NCBI GenBank assembly: GCA_964516605.1
Contig: CAZFAA010000043.1
Location: 1-14,969 of the forward strand
From: GCA-2732805 sp964516605
GTDB taxonomy: Bacteria > Pseudomonadota > Gammaproteobacteria > Coxiellales > Coxiellaceae
DNA length: 14,969 nucleotides
Reading direction: 5' to 3'
Each line of letters begins with the position of its first letter. The stretch's first letter is position 1. Shown here piece by piece: positions 6,624-14,046 of the stretch. A model generated the notes under the pieces. That model searched no databases. It was given only the letters and a program-made list of their open reading frames with translations, and was not told the origin of the DNA. The translations under genes were made by a program, and so were the position numbers.

Positions 6624-8888
6624 ATGTTTAGTCCATCATTAGAGATGTCCCTGAATAATGCATTTATTCAGGCGCGAGATAAACGATACGAATTTATTAC
6701 TGTAGAACACCTTTTATTATCCCTTTTAGATAATCCTGAAGCTGGCATGGCATTGGTTGCTTGTGGTGCTAATTTAGATCGCTTACGTGCTGGATTAGGT
6801 ATTTTCATTGATGAAACAACTCCTCATATTCCTATGAATGTAGAGCGTGATATTCAACCCACCTTGAGTTTTCAGCGTGTGTTGCAGCGGGCGATTGTGC
6901 AAAGTTCAGGTTCAGCCGAGGTAACGGGGCTGAATGTATTAACGGCCATTTTTGGAGAACAAGATAGCCAGGCTGTTTACTTTTTAAATCAAGAGAATGT
7001 AACTCGAGTTGATGTGATTAATTATGCGACTCAAGGTATGGCTAAGCCTGGACGTGAAGATGAGTTTCGTGCTGAGGTAGATCCATTATCGGATTCTGCA
7101 ATGGTGCGTGATCCAAATGAAGAGAATTTAGTAGAGTTATACACCACTAATCTGAACGATAAAGCACGGATGGGTAAAATTGATCCGTTGGTGGGGCGTC
7201 GTGATGAGGTATTGCGCTGTGTTCAAATTTTATCTCGCCGAGTTAAAAATAATCCGTTACTTGTGGGTGAGGCTGGTGTCGGCAAAACAGCTGTAGCAGA
7301 AGGATTAGCACAGTTAATTGTAAATAACAACGTTCCCCGTTCTTTAGCGCATTGTACTATCTATTCATTGGATCTTGGCGTTATGTTAGCGGGTACTAAA
7401 TATCGTGGTGATTTTGAGAAACGTTTTAAGGCGGTATTAAAAAGTTTAGGACGGCACACAGGTGCTATTGTATTTATAGATGAAATTCATAATCTAGTGG
7501 GCGCTGGTTCAGCAACAGGTGGCACGATGGATGCCTCCAATTTAATTAAGCCGTTACTCAGCTCAGGCGACCTGCGTTGTATGGGTGCAACAACCTATGA
7601 TGAATACCGCAATTTTATTGCCAAAGACAGCGCCTTATTGCGTCGTTTCCAAAAAGTTGATATTGAAGAGCCTACACCAGAACAAGCATTAGAAATTTTA
7701 CAAGGACTGAAATTATATTATGAGGAGTACCATGATGTTAGATATACCACTAATGCATTACAGCGCGCTGTTGATCTCTCTTCCCGTTATATGCCTGACC
7801 GCCATTTACCTGATAAAGCAATTGACGTTATCGATGAAGCGGGTGCGTTTCAAGCCTTACAGATTGGAGCGAAGCGTAAAACAACGATCGATGTCAACGA
7901 AATTGAGGAAGTAATTGCGCGTATGGCGCGTATCCCTGTGAGTACGGTATCTCAATCTGATCTGCAAATGTTAAAAAAATTACCGGTACAATTAAAGCAA
8001 CGTGTATTTGGGCAGGATCTTGCAATTGATGCCTTGGCGAATGCGATTAAATTATCGCGCTCAGGATTGCGTGATAAAAATAAACCGGTGGGTTCATTCT
8101 TATTTGTAGGTCCAACGGGTGTGGGTAAAACAGAAGTCGTAAAACAGTTAGCTGATTTATTGGGTATTGAATTGTTGCGTTTTGATATGTCTGAATATAT
8201 GGAGCAGCATTCTTCATCGCGTTTGATAGGAGCGCCTCCTGGATATGTAGGTTACGATCAAGGTGGGTTGTTAACAGAAGCTGTGATTAAGCATCCTCAT
8301 GCTGTGTTGTTGTTAGATGAAATTGAAAAAGCCCACCCCGATTTATTTAACATGTTACTGCAGATTATGGATTATGGTCACTTAACAGATAATAATGGAC
8401 GTAAATCAGATTTTCGTCATGTCATTATTGTGATGACATCCAATTGTGGAGCGCAACAATTGGAACGTAATTCAATGGGCTTCTCTGAGCGCAGTCGTGA
8501 AGAAGATGGTCATGAAGCTATAAAGCAAATGTTTACACCTGAATTTCGCAATCGATTGGATGCAGTGATTAATTTCAAAAATTTAACGCCAGAAATTATT
8601 TTGAAAGTAGTCGATAAGGGTATTCAAGAACTTCAAATTTTATTGAGCGACAAGAAAATTATGGTGAGTGTGACGCCCGCTGCAAAACGTTGGTTGGCAG
8701 AGCATGGTTACGATCACAGAATGGGGGCCAGACCCATGGAGCGATTGATACAAGAGAAAATTCGTCAACCTCTTTCTGAAGAATTATTGTTTGGTAAGCT
8801 AGCGCAAGGTAATAAGGACGTCACTATAGGTGTTAAAGATGACGATATCATATTTACCGTTGCAGACAAAGTTCCAGTGCGGGTCTAG
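6624..8888 (+). CDS. clpA: ATP-dependent Clp protease ATP-binding subunit ClpA
   Basis: ClpA is the hexameric AAA+ unfoldase that feeds substrates into the ClpP peptidase in the cytosol, including N-degron substrates brought by ClpS. The 754-aa product (E. coli 758) has the N-terminal double Clp repeat (about 1-145). Its first AAA+ module carries Walker A GEAGVGKT (215-222), pore loop KYRG (259-262) and Walker B IVFIDE (282-287). The second module carries Walker A GPTGVGKT (496-503), pore loop GYVG (540-543), Walker B VLLLDE (561-566) and sensor-2 GAR (701-703). The ClpP-docking tripeptide that reads IGL in E. coli is MGF here (618-620), still of the accepted hydrophobic-Gly-aromatic/Leu form. 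AGGAGG (6608-6613) lies 10 nt before the ATG. The gene converges on infA with 8 nt between stops. clpS, usually just upstream, is absent from the window. Confidence 0.97.
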   Translation: MFSPSLEMSLNNAFIQARDKRYEFITVEHLLLSLLDNPEAGMALVACGANLDRLRAGLGIFIDETTPHIPMNVERDIQPTLSFQRVLQRAIVQSSGSAEVTGLNVLTAIFGEQDSQAVYFLNQENVTRVDVINYATQGMAKPGREDEFRAEVDPLSDSAMVRDPNEENLVELYTTNLNDKARMGKIDPLVGRRDEVLRCVQILSRRVKNNPLLVGEAGVGKTAVAEGLAQLIVNNNVPRSLAHCTIYSLDLGVMLAGTKYRGDFEKRFKAVLKSLGRHTGAIVFIDEIHNLVGAGSATGGTMDASNLIKPLLSSGDLRCMGATTYDEYRNFIAKDSALLRRFQKVDIEEPTPEQALEILQGLKLYYEEYHDVRYTTNALQRAVDLSSRYMPDRHLPDKAIDVIDEAGAFQALQIGAKRKTTIDVNEIEEVIARMARIPVSTVSQSDLQMLKKLPVQLKQRVFGQDLAIDALANAIKLSRSGLRDKNKPVGSFLFVGPTGVGKTEVVKQLADLLGIELLRFDMSEYMEQHSSSRLIGAPPGYVGYDQGGLLTEAVIKHPHAVLLLDEIEKAHPDLFNMLLQIMDYGHLTDNNGRKSDFRHVIIVMTSNCGAQQLERNSMGFSERSREEDGHEAIKQMFTPEFRNRLDAVINFKNLTPEIILKVVDKGIQELQILLSDKKIMVSVTPAAKRWLAEHGYDHRMGARPMERLIQEKIRQPLSEELLFGKLAQGNKDVTIGVKDDDIIFTVADKVPVRV

Positions 8889-8896
8889 TGATGTAA

Positions 8897-9142
8897 TTAT
8901 TCTTCGTCGGGAAGGCGTTTTTTTCCGCTGTCACGGTAGATGATACGTCCACGTGATAAATCGTAGGGAGTTAACTCTACGATAACTTTGTCGCCGGTTA
9001 AGATACGAATATAATTTTTGCGCATACGGCCTGAAATGTGGGCATTCACAACATGGCCGTTTTCTAACTCTACTTTAAATGTAGTGTTAGGTAGGCTGTC
9101 AATAACAACGCCATTCATTTCAATCGATTCTTCTTTCGCCAT
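8897..9142 (-). CDS. infA: Translation initiation factor IF-1, with C-terminal extension
   Basis: IF-1 binds the A site of the 30S subunit and works with IF-2 and IF-3 during initiation. From the ATG at 9142 the product is 81 aa and begins MAKEESIEMNGVVIDSLPNT, the universal IF-1 start. An ATG two codons earlier (9148) lies only a base or so from the AGAG element and is less likely. The OB-fold core is intact, with FKVELENGHVV, the RMRKNYIRILTGDKV block and ELTPYDLSRGRI. E. coli IF-1 has 72 residues and ends just after the RIVF strand; here about nine further residues follow, ending KKRLPDEE with a basic then acidic character. In many gammaproteobacteria infA lies near clpA, as here, but in this window the two genes converge. 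The start of transcription is probably near 9180. Confidence 0.96.
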   Translation of the reverse strand: MAKEESIEMNGVVIDSLPNTTFKVELENGHVVNAHISGRMRKNYIRILTGDKVIVELTPYDLSRGRIIYRDSGKKRLPDEE

Positions 9143-9186
9143 CTGCATCTCTTTTGGTCAATTTAGACTTCGGTATGATGCCTGAA

Positions 9187-9215
9187 ATTATATGGGTAAT
9201 CAAGGAGAATGCATC
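9187..9215 (-). promoter_or_regulatory. Candidate promoter for infA
   Basis: A perfect TATAAT (9187-9192, minus strand) would start transcription near 9180, 38 nt before the infA ATG. The word 17 nt upstream (GATGCA, 9210-9215) is a poor -35, so the call rests on the -10 and its position. Confidence 0.4.
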
Positions 9216-9614
9216 GTTCTTTATCCTATTTACGTTTATGTTACAGGTTGCTTTTTAAGGTTGAAGATAGATTCACATGGCGCTAGTGAGCAGAGTTTCT
9301 AAAGCAGCATATTATATTAATTGGATTGCTGCATGGGAATGAGTATCCAAGGCGATAGACTAACAACACACAGTATTGAGGTAATGATTACACAAATTCT
9401 GATACATTATGTGACGCGTTAATTTGATTTTAATTGAATCTATTTTTGGCATCACAATGGCTGTGGAGGTCAGTGTGCGCACCAAAAAGTAATACAGTAA
9501 CACTAAGTGATTTAGCAGATTGGCCGGTAAGGTGGCCAGTCCAATGATTAAAGCTGCATGTTATGTAGCTTGTGTGAGATTCAGTTCATTGATGTGATTT
9601 TTCAGTATCACGTA

Positions 9615-9643
9615 TTGCATCAAATCGTATGTAGATCTTTATT
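9615..9643 (+). promoter_or_regulatory. Weak candidate promoter for the 255-aa orphan gene
   Basis: TTGCAT (9615-9620) and TTTATT (9638-9643) are 17 nt apart. A start near 9650 would place the first inverted repeat (9658-9678) at the 5' end of a leader of about 150 nt. Confidence 0.3.
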
Positions 9644-9657
9644 TATTTTAATTTAGC

Positions 9658-9678
9658 AATGCATCTTAGCGATGTATT
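9658..9678 (+). repeat. Stem-loop 1 of the orphan-gene leader
   Basis: AATGCATC (9658-9665) pairs with GATGTATT (9671-9678), with one G-T pair, around the loop TTAGC. Its core GCATCTTAGCGATG (9661-9674) matches 12 of 14 positions of the stem-loop at 9792-9805. Confidence 0.45.
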
Positions 9679-9694
9679 AAATAGATTGGATTGA

Positions 9695-9709
9695 ACGTAT
9701 TCAATACGT
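9695..9709. repeat. 15-nt near-palindrome, possible operator
   Basis: ACGTATT-C-AATACGT is perfectly symmetrical about one central base. The length and form suit the binding site of a dimeric regulator, but a chance palindrome cannot be excluded from one copy. Confidence 0.4.
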
Positions 9710-9733
9710 GAATCGTACCTCTTTACAGTGCAA

Positions 9734-9768
9734 GGCGATTTCATGCAAAATCGCGAATCATGAAAGCC
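9734..9768 (+). repeat. Two mutually exclusive stems in the orphan-gene leader
   Basis: Stem A pairs GCGATTT (9735-9741) with AAATCGC (9748-9754) around the loop CATGCA. Stem B pairs TTTCATG (9739-9745) with CATGAAA (9759-9765) and, after a 2-base bulge, GGC (9734-9736) with GCC (9766-9768). The two share bases and cannot form together, as in leader switches. No known riboswitch was recognised. Confidence 0.4.
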
Positions 9769-9790
9769 GATTGAAGAGAAAATAGAGGAT

Positions 9791-9807
9791 GGCATCTTTG
9801 GGATGCC
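9791..9807 (+). repeat. Stem-loop covering the first start codon of the orphan gene
   Basis: GGCATC (9791-9796) pairs with GATGCC (9802-9807) around the loop TTTGG. The ATG at 9803 lies inside the 3' arm, and GAGG (9785-9788) lies just before the 5' arm, so folding would hide that start. Confidence 0.45.
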
Positions 9808-10570
9808 CGAAATGGGTACATTAATGCGGCAATTGAAATTTAAATTAGATTCTATAGAGCATTTTCAGAGAGTAATTGATGCCTCTTACTGTGACTTACA
9901 GGGTACGCCAGCGAGTGTATTCACCGCGCTAACACAGTGGCGTGCAGAGAGTTACAAAACTATTTTAAATTTAAGTGATTCGGTTGATCCAAATGAGCTG
10001 TTGCGACAATTAAATTGTATTGAACAGCAATTAAGTTATTTAAAAAGTACATTAGAATGCTGTGTTGCAATTGATTTATTAAGACAGTATCTACCAATGT
10101 TAATCAAACGTACTGAGTCGTATAATTTAAAAGATTATGATTCTTTTAATGCTAAATTTACTGAATATAATAATGAATATGCAGCATGTGTTAATTGTAG
10201 TTCTGACTCTGAGATTTCAACTATTCATAGGTTGCGAAGATTATTTTATTGTCTGGCAGAGAGTACTCTATCAATTATACGAATGGATTATTACAGATCA
10301 GTAGAAAAATGGTACCGAGATAATACCTTACTAATCGATAAGCAATCTGTTATCACTGCTTATAAAAGCATGTTGGCTATGCTCACTGTCCCAAGCGATT
10401 TATTGCAATTATTGCCTGTTTTTGAAAAAAAACTGTGGCAGCTGGATCAATTTTTAAAAAAATCAGATATTGGTTTTGTTGGGACGGCACGGCATCGATT
10501 GTTGGCGCCTATTTTACCTAAAAATAAAAGCAGCACAAATAATCTGCCAATTAATTATCAATCTAATTAA
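9803..10570 (+). CDS. Hypothetical helical protein of 255 aa, unrecognised
   Basis: I do not recognise this protein. It has no signal peptide or membrane segment. It appears almost wholly alpha-helical, with Leu, Gln, Tyr, Asp and Cys spread evenly. Helix-rich stretches lie around residues 15-30, 63-100, 137-160 and 195-220. The tail (PKNKSSTNNLPINYQSN) looks disordered. The start is uncertain: ATG at 9803 (inside a hairpin), 9812 or 9824, none with a well-placed ribosome binding site. The gene is visibly more AT-rich than its housekeeping neighbours, follows the longest gene-free gap in the window and overlaps the end of mfd by 4 nt on the opposite strand. These traits fit a lineage-specific gene. 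In a Legionellales-type organism a secretion-system effector would be one possibility, but no motif supports that. Confidence 0.7.
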   Translation: MPEMGTLMRQLKFKLDSIEHFQRVIDASYCDLQGTPASVFTALTQWRAESYKTILNLSDSVDPNELLRQLNCIEQQLSYLKSTLECCVAIDLLRQYLPMLIKRTESYNLKDYDSFNAKFTEYNNEYAACVNCSSDSEISTIHRLRRLFYCLAESTLSIIRMDYYRSVEKWYRDNTLLIDKQSVITAYKSMLAMLTVPSDLLQLLPVFEKKLWQLDQFLKKSDIGFVGTARHRLLAPILPKNKSSTNNLPINYQSN

Positions 10571-13500
10571 TTAGAAATAGCATTAATAAGATTTTTAATC
10601 GCTTGAGTATGGACTTCGAGTGCTTCGTCTTTAAGTACCACACGCAGTATCGATTGGCCTTGTAGTTGATAGGTTTGTGATTGCGTTTGAATTAGCTCAA
10701 TGAGTTTTTTGGTATTGATATTGGGTTTGGCGCTAAAGTGCAGGTAAGCAAATTTTTTGGTGATATCAATTTTGGTGAGACCGGCTTGCTTGGCAATCAG
10801 CTTTAATTCTGTGGCGCGTAAAAGATCTAGGCATTCAACTGGAAGTGGGCCGAAACGGTCTATGAGCTCTGCTTTGAATTGCACGATGTCATCGCTGCTT
10901 TTACTTTGTGAAAGGCGTTTGTATAAAGTTAAGCGTGTACCAATATCTGGTACATAAGTGTGGGGCAGTAACATACTGACATGCAAATCCACTTCGATTA
11001 TAGAAGCCTCGCCTTCGATGTGAAATTTCGGGTCACGTCCTTCTTTGAGTGCTGTAACTGCTTCTTCAAGCAATTCCATGTACAATGAAAAACCGATAGC
11101 TTCTATGTGTCCACTTTGATCTTCTCCAAGTAATTCTCCTGCACCACGAATTTCTAGATCGTGTGTCGCCAGCATGAAACCTGCACCTAAGTCTTGAAAT
11201 GTGGTAATCGCATCGAGGCGTTTTTGCGCGTCAGGGGTAATGGTTTTTTTATCAGGAACTAATAAATATGCATAGGCTTGATGGTGTGATCGTCCAACGC
11301 GCCCACGAATTTGATGCAGTTGCGATAAACCAAATTTATCCGCGCGATCAATAATAATAGTATTAGCAGAGGGGATATCAATGCCGGATTCAATAATTGT
11401 TGTGCAAACTAATACATTGAAGCGTTGGTGGTAAAAATCAGACATGACTTGTTCGAGTTCACGTTCTGGCATTTGACCGTGCGCAATCAAAATACGTGCT
11501 TCGGGTACGATTTTTGTGAGTTTATCTTGAGTGGCTTTAATGGTTGCGACATCATTATGCAGGAAATAAACTTGGCCGCCACGTGTAATTTCACGTGTGA
11601 TTGCCTCTCGGATAATAGCCTCATTGTGTTCAAACAGGAATGTTTTAATCGATAAGCGCTTTTGTGGTGGTGTCGATATAATCGATAAATCACGGATGCC
11701 ACCGAGAGCCATATTCAATGTGCGTGGTATGGGTGTTGCGGTTAGTGCCAGTAAATCAACACAAGCACGTAGTGAACGAATTTTCTCTTTCTGACGCACA
11801 CCAAAGCGGTGTTCTTCATCGATAATTAACAACCCCAACTCTTTAAACTTAATATCATTTTGCAAGAGTTTGTGTGTGCCAATTACAATATCCAGAGTAC
11901 CTGTCGTTAAACTTTTCAGTGTGTCATCTTGATTTTTTTTTGTTTGCAGGCGAGATAAAATACCAATTTTAATAGGCCAATTGGAGAAGCGATCTTTGAA
12001 ATTTGTATAGTGTTGTTCTGCTAGTAGAGTCGTGGGCGCTAATAACGCTACTTGTTTGCCGTTGATGGCTGCATGAAAAGCTGCTTGCATCGCTACTTCT
12101 GTTTTACCAAAGCCGACATCACCGCAGACGAGGCGGTCCATGCTTTGTGGTTTACTCATATCAGCGATGACACTATCAATGGCGCTGGTTTGGTCGGGTG
12201 TTTCCTCGAAAGGGAAGCTTAAGCGAAATGCATTGTATTCCGTGCTGGGTTTAGGGAAAGCATGGCCTTGGGTTGCTTGGCGTTCACTATACAGCTTTAA
12301 TAATTGTACGGCTACGTCGTGAATTTGTTTTATAGCAGTGGATTTTGTTTTAGACCATCTATTATTACCTAATTTATTCAGAGGGGCATGTTCACAATCA
12401 AGACCGGTATAACGGCTTATTAAATGTAGCGAGCTGATGGGTACGTAAATTTTATCACCACCATCGTACTCCAGTGTCAAATATTCAGCAGTAATGTTGC
12501 CAGTTTGAATAATTTGCAGCCCTTGGTACTTTGCAATACCGTGCTCAATATGCACAACTGGTGAGCCCAGTTGCAGTTCCGTTAAACTGTGAATCATATT
12601 GGCGACGTCTGTTTTGCGATGCTCACGCAAACGCCGTTGCATCACTTGCTCACCAAAAATATCCGACTCTGGAATGAGGCATAGTGCTGGGTTGTCGAGT
12701 AATAAGCCATGGTCCAACGGTGCGACAGTAATGTAGGTTTGTGATGGAGTGTCTTGTGCGTGTTTTAAAAAATCATTCCAATGATTAACATAAATAGGCT
12801 CGATGTTAATTTGTTTGAGCAGATCCAATAATGTTTCACGTCGGCCATTGGATTCTGCTGTGAATAAAACCGGAGCTGAGAAATCAGACAGGAAGTGTTG
12901 CAATTTTTGCAACGGCTGCTTTGCTTTAGATTCAATCGTAATGTCAGGTAAGGAGCGTGCATTAAAATTAATGTATCCAGGTTTGATTTCAAGGGTATGA
13001 GCACTTACTGCAATTTGTTGATATGGTTTGAGTTGCGCGTAAAATTCATCAAGATTCAGATACAGTTGCTTTGGTTCGCATACAGGGCGGGTTACGTCAT
13101 AGCGCAGTTGTTCATAACGATTATTGATAGTGCTCCAGCACTGATGAATGGTGTCAGGTAGTGTATCCGGCACAAAAATGCAAGTGTGTTGTGGTAAGTA
13201 ATCAAAAAAAGTAGCTAGTGATTCGTAAAATAAAGGCAGATAGTATTCACAGCCAGGAAACGGATTGCCATCTGAAATCGCTTCATATATTGGGCAATCA
13301 CGAGGGCTGACATGAAATTGACTGCGGAAATTTTTCCTAAAAAGTTTAATCGCTTCTTCTGTTAGCGGGTATTCACGTGCTGGTAATAATTCGATGCGCT
13401 CGCAGTGTGTATTAGAGAGTTGGGTTTCTGGATCAAAGGTGCGAATGGTTTCAATATCATTATCAAAAAACTCAACACGAAATGGCGTGGTAGTACCACT

Positions 13501-14046
13501 TGGAAAAATATCCCAAATTGAGCCGCGCACGGCAAACTCACCATGAGCTCTTACCTGATCGACGCGCTGATAACCCGCATGAATGAGTTGATTACTTAAG
13601 GCATCTAATTTTACAGATTGGCCTATCTGTAGTAAGAACGCATGACCATCCAGATACAATTTAGGTAAAACGCGCTGCAATAGCGTGGGTAGTGCGGCAA
13701 TAATGATGCCGTGTTCAAGATGACGCAGTTGGTGTAGGGTAGCTAGGCGCTGCGACACGATATCTTCATGTGGTGAAAAATGATCGAATGCTAGCGTTTC
13801 CCAATCCGGAAAATGCAATAGCGTAATCGTGTCGTGATTTAAGAAAAAGCGCAATTCACGGTAGAGACGATTGGCTTCCTGAATATCAGACGTTACCAAC
13901 AGTGTGCAGTGATGAGAGTTTTTAGCAAATTGAGCAAGAGCTAGTGATTCTGCGCTTTGCGATAGATTACCCCAATGCAGTTTGGTGTCATGCTTTGATG
14001 GTAGCGGTGGGTTGAGGATGGGGTGGGTTGTCATCGTTGAACTCAT
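10567..14046 (-). CDS. mfd: Transcription-repair coupling factor Mfd
   Basis: Mfd removes RNA polymerase stalled at DNA lesions and recruits UvrA and UvrB for nucleotide excision repair. The 1159-aa product (E. coli 1148) has the UvrB-like N-terminal region (about 20-350) with RVDQVRAHGEFAVRGSIWDIFP. The RNA-polymerase-interacting domain starts near residue 495 with GSPVVHIEHGIAKYQGL. The RecG-like motor has Walker A GDVGFGKT (642-649), DEEH (743-746) and motif VI RGRVGRS (914-920). Downstream, DLGAGFMLATHDLEIRGAGE belongs to the translocation motif, and a C-terminal autoinhibitory domain closes the protein. Its ATG overlaps the mnmA stop as ATGA, so translation is probably coupled to mnmA, and no separate promoter is evident. 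A second ATG four codons in is possible. At the 3' end it overlaps the orphan gene by 4 nt. Confidence 0.97.
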   Translation of the reverse strand: MSSTMTTHPILNPPLPSKHDTKLHWGNLSQSAESLALAQFAKNSHHCTLLVTSDIQEANRLYRELRFFLNHDTITLLHFPDWETLAFDHFSPHEDIVSQRLATLHQLRHLEHGIIIAALPTLLQRVLPKLYLDGHAFLLQIGQSVKLDALSNQLIHAGYQRVDQVRAHGEFAVRGSIWDIFPSGTTTPFRVEFFDNDIETIRTFDPETQLSNTHCERIELLPAREYPLTEEAIKLFRKNFRSQFHVSPRDCPIYEAISDGNPFPGCEYYLPLFYESLATFFDYLPQHTCIFVPDTLPDTIHQCWSTINNRYEQLRYDVTRPVCEPKQLYLNLDEFYAQLKPYQQIAVSAHTLEIKPGYINFNARSLPDITIESKAKQPLQKLQHFLSDFSAPVLFTAESNGRRETLLDLLKQINIEPIYVNHWNDFLKHAQDTPSQTYITVAPLDHGLLLDNPALCLIPESDIFGEQVMQRRLREHRKTDVANMIHSLTELQLGSPVVHIEHGIAKYQGLQIIQTGNITAEYLTLEYDGGDKIYVPISSLHLISRYTGLDCEHAPLNKLGNNRWSKTKSTAIKQIHDVAVQLLKLYSERQATQGHAFPKPSTEYNAFRLSFPFEETPDQTSAIDSVIADMSKPQSMDRLVCGDVGFGKTEVAMQAAFHAAINGKQVALLAPTTLLAEQHYTNFKDRFSNWPIKIGILSRLQTKKNQDDTLKSLTTGTLDIVIGTHKLLQNDIKFKELGLLIIDEEHRFGVRQKEKIRSLRACVDLLALTATPIPRTLNMALGGIRDLSIISTPPQKRLSIKTFLFEHNEAIIREAITREITRGGQVYFLHNDVATIKATQDKLTKIVPEARILIAHGQMPERELEQVMSDFYHQRFNVLVCTTIIESGIDIPSANTIIIDRADKFGLSQLHQIRGRVGRSHHQAYAYLLVPDKKTITPDAQKRLDAITTFQDLGAGFMLATHDLEIRGAGELLGEDQSGHIEAIGFSLYMELLEEAVTALKEGRDPKFHIEGEASIIEVDLHVSMLLPHTYVPDIGTRLTLYKRLSQSKSSDDIVQFKAELIDRFGPLPVECLDLLRATELKLIAKQAGLTKIDITKKFAYLHFSAKPNINTKKLIELIQTQSQTYQLQGQSILRVVLKDEALEVHTQAIKNLINAISN

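Larger units (their letters stand above)
9143..9802. other. 660-bp gene-free interval between infA and the 255-aa orphan gene
   Basis: No open frame above about 25 codons looks coding, and I find no tRNA or known RNA. The left 60 bp serve infA. The middle part has few marks: an 8-bp palindrome GTGCGCAC (9475-9482) and a TGGCC/GGCCA hairpin (9521-9525 with 9534-9538), with ATTGG and CCAAT flanking it in inverted order. The right part (about 9615-9802) carries a weak promoter and several inverted repeats, entered separately. The middle could be a decayed gene or an unrecognised RNA. Confidence 0.5.

Noticed and set aside
9473..9547. A 24-codon frame starting at GTG 9473 behind GGAGG
   Set aside because: The ribosome-binding-like GGAGG is only 3 nt from the GTG, the product has no recognisable feature, and short frames of this size are expected by chance.
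9143..9802. A tRNA gene or mobile-element remnant in the long gap after infA
   Set aside because: No T-loop GTTCGAATC-type sequence with matching acceptor arms, no terminal inverted repeats with target duplication, and no transposase-like frame could be found by eye.
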